Source: Flavobacterium sp. | Lineage (GTDB): Bacteria; Bacteroidota; Bacteroidia; Flavobacteriales; Flavobacteriaceae | Assembly (NCBI GenBank): GCA_024642295.1 | Contig: JAHEBK010000090.1 | Location: 1-6,977 of the forward strand | Direction: 5' to 3' | DNA length: 6,977 nt | Shown here: positions 1 through 5,910 of the stretch, piece after piece | Layout: every line of letters starts with the position of its first letter | Numbering within the stretch: the first letter of the stretch is position 1 | The notes under the pieces: generated by a model | What the model saw: only the letters and a program-made list of their open reading frames with translations | What the model was told of the DNA's origin: nothing | Databases searched by the model: none | Translations under genes and position numbers: made by a program

Positions 1-579
1 CATCACGCTAAATATTGTGACGAGGCTTATTTAAAAATCAAAAAAGCTATACAGGACAATTCTCCTTATGATTTATTAATAAGTGATTTATCATTTAAAG
101 AAGACCATACCACTCCCAAACTATCAAACGGAGAAGAACTTATTAAAGCAGTAAAACAGCTTCAACCTAATCTTAAGATTATTGTTTTTACTATCGAGGA
201 CAAATCTTATCGAATCCGCTCTCTTTTTAACAATCATGGTATTAATGGATATTTAACAAAAGGACGTAATAGCATTCCGCAACTTAAAAATTTAGTTCAA
301 AAAATTCATGATAGTGAGAATCCTTATATTACACCTGAATTATCTCATTTGCTAATAGAAAAATCTATTATCGAAATTGAAGACTATGATATAACAGTCT
401 TAAAATTAATGACCCAAGGCTATACTCTAGATGAAATTGCAACAGAATTAAAAAAAGAATCTATTCAACCAAATAGCAGTAGTAGTATCGAAAAGAGAAT
501 TACAAAACTAAAAATGTACTTTAAAGCAACTAATAATGTCCAACTGATTGCTACTGTAAAAGACTTAGGAATTATATAA
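1..579 (+). CDS. LuxR-type response regulator, 5'-truncated by the window edge
   Basis: Reading frame 1 is open from the first base to the TAA at 577-579, giving 192 visible residues. The upstream part, probably 20-30 residues including the first beta strand and the acidic pair, lies outside the window. Seen: a receiver domain at visible residues 1-105 with phospho-acceptor Asp29 in YDLLISDL, the conserved Thr64 in IIVFT and Lys87 in YLTKG. A C-terminal helix-turn-helix at about 128-192 includes VLKLMTQGYTLDEIATEL, SSIEKRITKLK and the ending VKDLGII, which resembles the LuxR/GerE pattern. The segment between the two HTH helices (KKESIQPNSSSS) is several residues longer than in classical NarL/LuxR proteins, a form I associate with Bacteroidota regulators. 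Role: a cytoplasmic transcription factor activated by phosphorylation from a sensor kinase. No kinase gene is visible; it may lie upstream. The TTG at 349 is internal and not a credible start. Target genes cannot be read from the sequence. Confidence 0.9.
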   Translation, partial: HHAKYCDEAYLKIKKAIQDNSPYDLLISDLSFKEDHTTPKLSNGEELIKAVKQLQPNLKIIVFTIEDKSYRIRSLFNNHGINGYLTKGRNSIPQLKNLVQKIHDSENPYITPELSHLLIEKSIIEIEDYDITVLKLMTQGYTLDEIATELKKESIQPNSSSSIEKRITKLKMYFKATNNVQLIATVKDLGII

Positions 580-659
580 ATAATGTTTTATTAAAAGTAA
601 TTTTCAAAACAAAATACCTAAAATGAGGTTTTCCTCAAAAAAAACACATTAAGTAGGTT

Positions 660-667
660 TATTTTTG
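660..667 (+). promoter_or_regulatory. Candidate Bacteroidota -7 promoter element TATTTTTG
   Basis: TATTTTTG matches the Bacteroidota -7 consensus TAnnTTTG and lies 12 nt before the ATG at 680. If used, transcription would begin a few bases before that ATG, and the alternative TTG start at 665, which overlaps the box, could not be translated from this transcript. I found no convincing -33 TTG at the usual distance, and such a short AT-rich motif can occur by chance. Confidence 0.35.
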
Positions 668-679
668 AAAAAAAATGAG

Positions 680-1057
680 ATGCTTTTAAAAAACAATTCG
701 CTACAATTACTCTTGATTGGATTTCTAATTGTTATAACAGGTTGTGAAAACAAAAAAAACACAAATACACCTAATAATCAAGAATTTACATCCCATAAAC
801 GATTAAATCATTCAGAGGATTTTAATTTAAACGACATCAAATTAGATTATGCCTATTCCGTAAGTGGCAGTGACGAAAACGGCAAAGAAATCCACGGAAG
901 AATAAACTTAGAAGGTGAATTTGGAGAAGGTATGTTAATTGGAAATGCTGATATGCCAAAAATTGATGTCGTTATCGAGACAGGACAAAAGGGACAGCTA
1001 TTAGGCATTGACACCTATGGAAATAAATATTTTTTAAACTTAGCTAAACCTGATTAA
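680..1057 (+). CDS. Small lipoprotein of unknown function
   Basis: From the ATG at 680 this encodes 125 residues ending in TAA. Seen: a short basic start, a hydrophobic stretch (LQLLLIGFLIVI) and a lipobox-like ITGC with Cys22, so the protein should be processed by signal peptidase II and anchored as a lipoprotein. The following residues (ENKKNTN) form a polar linker rich in Asn and Lys. The mature domain (about residues 45-125) is Gly- and Asp-rich and looks like a small beta-rich fold, with LEGEFGEGMLIGNADMP and GIDTYGNKYFL as its most recognisable pieces. I do not recognise a named family. The frame can also start at TTG 665, adding five residues (MKKNE), and that start also gives a good signal peptide. 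I prefer ATG 680 because a candidate -7 box covers the TTG and because ATG is far more common. It follows the response-regulator gene by 100 nt on the same strand, so co-transcription is possible but unproven. Confidence 0.75.
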   Translation: MLLKNNSLQLLLIGFLIVITGCENKKNTNTPNNQEFTSHKRLNHSEDFNLNDIKLDYAYSVSGSDENGKEIHGRINLEGEFGEGMLIGNADMPKIDVVIETGQKGQLLGIDTYGNKYFLNLAKPD

Positions 1058-1091
1058 TACATTATTTAACTTCTGAAAACTACCCTGTTTC

Positions 1092-2354
1092 CTATGTTTT
1101 CAACTTCTTTTTTCTTGCTGCCGGAAACAATACATTATTTAAAATCAAACGATAACCAGGCGAATTAGGATGCAAATCCAAAACTGTAGGTGCATCACCC
1201 ACTTGATGTTGATAATCTTCTGGATCATGACCACTATAAAAAGTAAACATTCCCTTGCCTTTTTCTCCATGAATATAACGCGCTTCTCCATTAAGTTCAC
1301 AGGTTCCCATTTTTAAAACATTCGACTTAATTAAAGCAGCATCAAATGCAGTAGTTTGCCCCATGAAGCCTTTTACTAACTGTGTATGATTTTGACACAA
1401 CATACTAGGAATAGGATCCCATTTGGCCGAAAATTCCATAAGTGTAAAATAATCGGCATCCATTGGAAGTCTTCTATTTTCGGTTGTATCAATATCTGAA
1501 AACTCATACTTATCAGGTCTTCGCTCTAGCGTAAAATCTTTGAAAGCAAAGGAATTCTGGAAATTTAATTGGGATTGATAATTGGAATCGGATGGATCAC
1601 CATCAAACATGGTTTCACAAATATCGACACCGTCTGCAGCAAGAGCAATATCAAAACTATCAGTGGCTGAACACATGGCAAACATAAAACCTCCGCCAAT
1701 GACAAAATCACGGATTTTTTTGGCAACCGCTCCTTTTTCTTTTGAAACTTTTGGATAGCCCAATTTAGTCGCTAAATCTTCGGCATTCTTTTTTTGTTCA
1801 ATATACCAAGGAGTACTTCTGTAGGCTCCGTAAAATTTCCCATATTGTCCCGTAAAATCTTCGTGATGCAAGTGTAACCAATCGTATAAAATAAGTTGAT
1901 CACTTAAAACTTCTTCGTCATAAATAGGTGTAAATGGAATTTCGGCATAAGTCAAAACAAGTGTTACGGCATCGTCCCAAGGTTGTTTTCCTTTTGGAGT
2001 ATAAACAGCAATTTTTGGTGCTTTCTCTAGAATAACGGTTTCCATATTTTGAGATGGACTTGCAATTTCGTTTAGAATTGTATTGGTTTCACCATCAGAT
2101 AAAACTTCGAAACTGACACCACGAATTTGACATTCTTTCCGAATATCAGCAGCATCGGGAAGCAGAAAAGAACCGCCCCGATAATTGAGTAACCAACTCG
2201 CTTTGTATTTTTTGTCCAAACACCAAAATGTAATTCCGTAAGCCTTAAGGTGATTTTTCTGTGTTGTTTCATCCATTGGCAACAAAATAAAAGAAGCCTT
2301 TAATGAAAATGAAATCAGGAGAAGACCAATAATGAACACCTTTTTAAAAACCAT
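1092..2354 (-). CDS. Secreted protein, GATase1-like fold suspected (commonly labelled 'asparagine synthetase B')
   Basis: 420 residues, ATG to TAG. Seen: an N-terminal Sec signal peptide (MVFKKVFIIGLLLISFSLKA, likely cut before Ser21), so the product is exported to the periplasm or beyond. Close relatives in Flavobacteriaceae, as I recall, are often annotated 'asparagine synthetase B'. That name is doubtful: there is no N-terminal nucleophile Cys2 of a glutaminase domain, no SGGLDS-type PP-loop for ATP, and the protein is exported away from cytoplasmic ATP. Instead, residues 113-235 look like a class I amidotransferase/ThuA-like alpha/beta domain: KIAVYTP strand, then YDWLHLHHEDFTGQ (158-170), then VIGGGFMFAMCSATDSFD with Cys228 at a nucleophile-elbow-like turn. 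Near the end, GKGMFTFYSGHDPED (His376) resembles the His-containing strand of such folds. The catalytic assignment is inference; the substrate is unknown. It has its own candidate promoter and is separated from dnaB by a strong terminator. It converges with the lipoprotein gene. Confidence 0.85.
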   Translation of the reverse strand: MVFKKVFIIGLLLISFSLKASFILLPMDETTQKNHLKAYGITFWCLDKKYKASWLLNYRGGSFLLPDAADIRKECQIRGVSFEVLSDGETNTILNEIASPSQNMETVILEKAPKIAVYTPKGKQPWDDAVTLVLTYAEIPFTPIYDEEVLSDQLILYDWLHLHHEDFTGQYGKFYGAYRSTPWYIEQKKNAEDLATKLGYPKVSKEKGAVAKKIRDFVIGGGFMFAMCSATDSFDIALAADGVDICETMFDGDPSDSNYQSQLNFQNSFAFKDFTLERRPDKYEFSDIDTTENRRLPMDADYFTLMEFSAKWDPIPSMLCQNHTQLVKGFMGQTTAFDAALIKSNVLKMGTCELNGEARYIHGEKGKGMFTFYSGHDPEDYQHQVGDAPTVLDLHPNSPGYRLILNNVLFPAARKKKLKT

Positions 2355-2370
2355 TTTACCTATTTTTACT

Positions 2371-2378
2371 CAAAGATA
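2371..2378 (-). promoter_or_regulatory. Candidate -7 promoter element TATCTTTG upstream of the secreted-protein gene
   Basis: On the - strand this reads TATCTTTG, an exact match to TAnnTTTG, ending 16 nt before the ATG at 2354. It lies between the dnaB terminator and the gene, where a promoter is needed. A TTTG is present further upstream (2408-2411), but the 29-nt gap is longer than the usual -33/-7 spacing, so only the -7 box is claimed. Confidence 0.45.
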
Positions 2379-2432
2379 ACGGTTTTTTCTATTTTATTAA
2401 ATTTTCACAAATAAGCAATTAGGCATAAAACA

Positions 2433-2467
2433 AAAAACTTTGTCAAAAAAATATTGACAAAGTTTTT
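2433..2467 (-). terminator. Rho-independent terminator of dnaB (symmetrical, could act in both directions)
   Basis: A perfect 14-bp inverted repeat, AAAAACTTTGTCAA (2433-2446) and TTGACAAAGTTTTT (2454-2467), encloses a 7-nt loop. In the - strand transcript the hairpin starts 26 nt after the dnaB stop codon and ends in a run of six U. Because both outer arms are A/T runs, it would also end with U residues when read on the + strand. Confidence 0.88.
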
Positions 2468-2493
2468 ATATATTCTAAAACAGCATTTATTTT

Positions 2494-4041
2494 TTAAAAA
2501 GGCATATCACTATCATCATCGTCATCATCATTAAAGCCACTCCCGAAAGGCTCATTTGCGGATGGTAAATTTTTAGTGATAAACGAACTTTCATCTTGGT
2601 TCATTGATGAAGGCAAATCATCGTAATTACCAGAAAAGTCATCTAAGTTATCAAACTTACCTAAATGACCAATAAACTTCAAACGTACGTTTTCGATTCC
2701 ACCATTACGGTGTTTAGCAATCATAATCTCTGCTTGTCCAGTTGTTGGCGAAGCTTCATCATCATCCCATTCATCAATTTTATAGTATTCAGGACGGTAT
2801 AAGAACGATACAATATCCGCATCTTGTTCAATCGCACCCGATTCACGAAGGTCAGAAAGCAATGGCCTTTTACTAGAACCACGTGTTTCAACAGCACGAG
2901 ACAACTGAGAAAGTGCAATAACAGGAACGTTTAATTCTTTTGCAAGTGCTTTTAAATTTCGAGAGATTGTAGAGATTTCTTGTTCACGATTTCCACCACC
3001 TTTAGAATTCCCCCCAGCTGTCATTAATTGTAAATAATCAATAACTATAATTTTAATTCCATGTTGTGACACCAAACGTCTTGCTTTAGCTCTAAGGTCA
3101 AAAATTGAAAGCGAAGGTGTATCATCAATATACAAAGGTGCTTTTTCAAGATTTTTCACCTTAGTACTCAACATTGTCCATTCGTGAGGCTCTAATTTAC
3201 CTGTTCTTAATTTTTCAGATGACAAGCCTGTTTCTGATGAGATCAAACGTGTAATCAACTGAACTGAAGCCATCTCTAAAGAAAACAATGCTACTGGATG
3301 TCCATAATCGATAGCCATATTCCTAGCCATAGAAAGTACGAAAGCCGTTTTTCCCATCGCAGGTCTTGCTGCAATAATAATCAAATCCGAAGGTTGCCAA
3401 CCTGAGGTCAGTTTATCCAAATTGGTAAAACCAGTCTCAACACCACTCAACCCTTCTTGTTTACTAATTTCTTCAATTTTCTTTTTGGCTTGTAAAACTA
3501 AACTTTGTGCAGTCTCTGAACTACGCTTAATATTTCCTTGCGTTACTTCGTATAGTTTTGATTCTGCTTTATCTAATAAATCAAAAACATCCGTTGTTTC
3601 ATCATAAGAATCTTCGATAATTTCTGAAGATATTCGAATCAAACTACGTTGAATAAATTTTTGAAGAATGATGCGTGAGTGGAATTCAATATGTGCAGAT
3701 GATGATATTTTTTGCGTAAGTTGAATTAAATAAAAATCACCTCCCGCTAAATCTAATTTGGCATTTTTTCTTAATTGAGCTGAAACAGTCAATAAATCAA
3801 TTGGCTGAGTTTCAGTAAACAATTGAACAATGGCTTCAAAAATATGTTTGTGCGCTTCTTTATAAAAAGCATCCGGTTGCAGAATGTCAATAACATCATC
3901 CACCCCTTTTTTATCAATCATCATTGCTCCAAGAACAGCCTCTTCTAGCTCAATAGCTTGAGGTGGTAATTTCCCTTTTTCAAGACTAATAATTGTTGAT
4001 TTATCCACCTTAACTGGATTTATATTTTTGAAATTTTCCAT
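2494..4041 (-). CDS. dnaB: Replicative DNA helicase DnaB
   Basis: 515 residues, ATG to TAA. This is the hexameric 5'-3' helicase that unwinds DNA ahead of the replisome in the cytoplasm and works with DnaG primase. Seen: the DnaB N-terminal domain at about 24-125 (PPQAIELEEAVLGAMM onward), a linker, then a RecA-like C-terminal domain from about 195. Walker A is ARPAMGKT (225-232, Lys231), the SLEM motif is at 254-257 (Glu256), Walker B is IIVIDYLQL (331-339, Asp335), and the conserved ALSQLSRAVETR...LLSDLRESGAIEQDAD block spans 376-409. IAKHRNGG (441-448) is the usual late basic motif. No intein or insertion is present. The protein is longer than E. coli DnaB (471 residues), mainly through a polar, acidic C-terminal extension from about 465 that ends DDDDDDSDMPF. 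No Shine-Dalgarno sequence precedes the ATG. It lies 140 bp downstream of accA but behind a terminator, so it probably has its own promoter. Confidence 0.98.
   Translation of the reverse strand: MENFKNINPVKVDKSTIISLEKGKLPPQAIELEEAVLGAMMIDKKGVDDVIDILQPDAFYKEAHKHIFEAIVQLFTETQPIDLLTVSAQLRKNAKLDLAGGDFYLIQLTQKISSSAHIEFHSRIILQKFIQRSLIRISSEIIEDSYDETTDVFDLLDKAESKLYEVTQGNIKRSSETAQSLVLQAKKKIEEISKQEGLSGVETGFTNLDKLTSGWQPSDLIIIAARPAMGKTAFVLSMARNMAIDYGHPVALFSLEMASVQLITRLISSETGLSSEKLRTGKLEPHEWTMLSTKVKNLEKAPLYIDDTPSLSIFDLRAKARRLVSQHGIKIIVIDYLQLMTAGGNSKGGGNREQEISTISRNLKALAKELNVPVIALSQLSRAVETRGSSKRPLLSDLRESGAIEQDADIVSFLYRPEYYKIDEWDDDEASPTTGQAEIMIAKHRNGGIENVRLKFIGHLGKFDNLDDFSGNYDDLPSSMNQDESSFITKNLPSANEPFGSGFNDDDDDDSDMPF
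2512..2529 (-). repeat. Short GAT/GAC triplet run encoding six Asp in the DnaB tail
   Basis: Six consecutive Asp codons (five GAT and one GAC) encode DnaB residues 505-510, immediately before SDMPF. A near-perfect triplet run like this can change length by polymerase slippage without shifting the frame, so the number of Asp residues may vary between strains. Confidence 0.55.
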
Positions 4042-4136
4042 GTAGCGAAAGTAACGTAATTTATAAAAATAAGCGTATTAAGTTATTACTAATGATTGTT
4101 TACAACTTGACATTTTTTGTTTATAAGGCAAAAAAA

Positions 4137-4160
4137 ATCCGAAACGATAAGGCTTCGGAT
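4137..4160 (-). terminator. Rho-independent terminator of accA
   Basis: Inverted repeat ATCCGAA (4137-4143) and TTCGGAT (4154-4160) with a 10-nt loop. On the - strand it lies 21 nt past the accA stop and is followed by a run of eight U (complement of the A run at 4130-4137, which shares one base with the stem). It separates accA from dnaB. Confidence 0.82.
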
Positions 4161-4181
4161 ATATTTTTTAAAAGTAAGATA

Positions 4182-5135
4182 TTACTCTTTAAACTCACCC
4201 ATCTTACAGTATTTATCCATTCTCTGAGCGATTAATTCTTCTGTTGATAAAAGTTTTAATTCTGCTAATCCTTTCAAAATATATTCTTCAACTGTCTTAA
4301 AAGTAGTTTCTCTATCGTAATGAGCACCTCCAAGTGGCTCTGGTATAATATCATCAACTAGTTGCTGTTTTTTCATATCTGCAGAAGTCAACTTCAATGC
4401 ATCGGCAGCACGTTCTTTGTATTCCCAGCTTTTCCATAAAATAGAAGAACATGATTCTGGTGAAATTACAGAATACCAAGTATTCTCCAACATATAAACG
4501 CGGTCACCTACTCCAATTCCTAATGCTCCACCTGATGCTCCTTCACCTACAATTACTGTAATAATTGGCACTTTCAGACGAACCATTTCGAAAATATTTC
4601 TAGCAATGGCTTCACCTTGTCCTCGTTCTTCGGCTTCTAAACCTGGGTATGCACCAGGAGTATCAACTAAAGTCAAGACAGGAATATTGAATTTCTCTGC
4701 CATTTTCATCAAACGCAATGCTTTTCTATACCCTTCTGGATTAGCCATCCCAAAGTTTCTATATTGACGCGTTTTAGTATTGTATCCTTTTTGCTGACCA
4801 ACAATCATAAAAGATTGCCCACCAATTTTTCCTAAACCACCAATCATTGCTTTATCATCTTTAAAACTACGATCTCCATGAAGTTCTAAGAAGGTTTCTC
4901 CACAAATCGCATTAATATGGTCTAAGGTATACGGTCTATTAGGGTGTCTTGACAATTGAACTCTTTGCCAAGCGGTCAAGTTCTTGTAAATATCCTTTTT
5001 CGTATCTAACAGTTTTTTTGTTATTTGTTTGCAAGTATTTGTTACGTCTACATCCGACTCTTGCCCAATAACTTGGCATTTTTCCAACTGCTCTTCTAAT
5101 TCTTTTATTGGAAGCTCAAAATCTAAATATTCCAT
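4182..5135 (-). CDS. accA: Acetyl-CoA carboxylase, carboxyltransferase subunit alpha
   Basis: 317 residues, ATG to TAA, close to the usual family length (E. coli 319). With AccD it forms the carboxyltransferase that moves the carboxyl group from carboxybiotin on AccB to acetyl-CoA, giving malonyl-CoA, the first committed step of fatty-acid synthesis in the cytoplasm. Seen: the typical start [17 protein letters not shown]; a helical N-terminal part; [12 protein letters not shown] (63-74) and [11 protein letters not shown] (84-94); then the crotonase-like core with [20 protein letters not shown] (157-176), [17 protein letters not shown] (197-213) and [13 protein letters not shown] (223-235). 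The Gly-Gly backbone positions of the oxyanion holes are intact. No accD, accB or accC is nearby, so the partners are encoded elsewhere, as is common in Flavobacteria. The gene has a 168-bp upstream gap with a candidate -7 box and ends in its own terminator, so it is probably monocistronic. Confidence 0.98.
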   Translation of the reverse strand: MEYLDFELPIKELEEQLEKCQVIGQESDVDVTNTCKQITKKLLDTKKDIYKNLTAWQRVQLSRHPNRPYTLDHINAICGETFLELHGDRSFKDDKAMIGGLGKIGGQSFMIVGQQKGYNTKTRQYRNFGMANPEGYRKALRLMKMAEKFNIPVLTLVDTPGAYPGLEAEERGQGEAIARNIFEMVRLKVPIITVIVGEGASGGALGIGVGDRVYMLENTWYSVISPESCSSILWKSWEYKERAADALKLTSADMKKQQLVDDIIPEPLGGAHYDRETTFKTVEEYILKGLAELKLLSTEELIAQRMDKYCKMGEFKE

Positions 5136-5167
5136 AGGATTTGTGCGTTTTTATTTTATTTGGATTG

Positions 5168-5175
5168 CAAATATA
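5168..5175 (-). promoter_or_regulatory. Candidate -7 promoter element TATATTTG upstream of accA
   Basis: On the - strand this reads TATATTTG, matching TAnnTTTG, 32 nt before the accA ATG, which would leave a 5' leader of about 25 nt. No -33 TTG is seen at the expected distance. The rest of the 5136-5303 gap is very AT-rich and shows no ORF or strong terminator. Confidence 0.42.
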
Positions 5176-5303
5176 AAATATTAAATCGTTTTAGCCTTTT
5201 AATTTTTTGTTTAAGTCTTAAATTGTTAACAAAACAGACGTTAATCTAAAATGGATTAAAAAAGTCAAACAATTTTAATTTATTTAAAAATAATGAATTC
5301 AAT

Positions 5304-5900
5304 TCAATTAAATGTTTTTTCAGCAGCCAGTTGTTCTCTTGTTTTATACGCTTTTAAATATTCTCCTTTAGGCTTCCCATCATCAAATGAACTGAATTTT
5401 ATAAAAGCACGCACTCCTTTACGTGCTTCTTCATTACTAAACCCCTCATATTCTATACGATACAAGGCTGAATACATCTCGGCTCGTCCTGTACCATGAT
5501 AGCAATGTATTAAAACAGGGTAATTGTCTTTATTATCCATGATTTTAAAAAAAACATCTAAGTTATTTTGATTTGGAACTTGATCAGAACCATTATTAAA
5601 ATAATTTACACCATCTATCTTGGCAATTGCTTCCTTTTCGGCAGTCAATTCTTCCGGAATTTCAGGATTATTGACTAAATCATTAGTTCCAGGAAAACGC
5701 AAATCAACCACTGATTTAATATGATATTTCTTGATATAACTTTCTAATTCATCTGGTGGAATAACTCCTGATTTAAAGACCTTTCCTTCTGTGATGGTTT
5801 CAAAATTATGATTGATATTCATATCATAAACATACTTTCCAACAATAATTAGGATTATTGCTAAAACTGAAAATCCTATTATTTTTGTATTTTTTTTCAT
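5304..5900 (-). CDS. Membrane-anchored tyrosine/dual-specificity-type phosphatase
   Basis: 198 residues, ATG to TGA. Seen: a short basic start and one hydrophobic segment at about 8-25 (IIGFSVLAIILIIVGKYV), with no lipobox or clear cleavage site, so it is probably anchored in the inner membrane with its catalytic domain in the periplasm. VFKSGVIPPDELESYIKKY (41-59) and IKSVVDLRFPG (61-71) match the start of dual-specificity/cysteine phosphatases. The signature HCYHGTGR (132-139) fits CX5R with nucleophile Cys133 and Arg139; Asp106 in NNGSDQVPN is a candidate general acid. The residue after Arg139 is Ala, where Ser or Thr is usual. The family hydrolyses phosphate esters on proteins, lipids, inositol or sugars; the substrate here is unknown. 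The start lies 10 nt after the stop of the sulfatase-like gene, so the two are co-transcribed, suggesting an envelope phosphoester as substrate. No clear terminator follows it. Confidence 0.87.
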   Translation of the reverse strand: MKKNTKIIGFSVLAIILIIVGKYVYDMNINHNFETITEGKVFKSGVIPPDELESYIKKYHIKSVVDLRFPGTNDLVNNPEIPEELTAEKEAIAKIDGVNYFNNGSDQVPNQNNLDVFFKIMDNKDNYPVLIHCYHGTGRAEMYSALYRIEYEGFSNEEARKGVRAFIKFSSFDDGKPKGEYLKAYKTREQLAAEKTFN

Positions 5901-5910
5901 TACTAACTAT

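Noticed and set aside
624..637. Small hairpin TGAGG-TTTT-CCTCA after the response-regulator gene
   Set aside because: On the + strand it is followed by an A run rather than T residues, so it does not look like a terminator for that gene; the stem is only 5 bp.
1074..1102. Inverted repeat TGAAAAC...GTTTTCA between the convergent lipoprotein and secreted-protein genes, followed by a T-rich stretch
   Set aside because: The stem is only 7 bp and AT-rich with a 15-nt loop, and the T-run is interrupted and lies within the opposite gene. It is too weak to call a terminator.
2072..2272. Open frame on the - strand inside the secreted-protein gene
   Set aside because: It overlaps a gene with clear protein-family features in another frame and shows no recognisable domain; same reasoning for the frames at 2721-2918, 3422-3607 and 5293-5499.
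4046..4053. TACTTTCG just before dnaB, one mismatch from TAnnTTTG
   Set aside because: It ends 4 nt before the ATG, which would make transcription start at or inside the coding sequence, and it has a mismatch at a conserved position.
5241..5259. Inverted repeat TTAATC...GATTAA in the gap between the phosphatase gene and accA
   Set aside because: It is a 6-bp AT-rich stem and, in the - strand transcript, is not followed by U residues; it is not a credible terminator.
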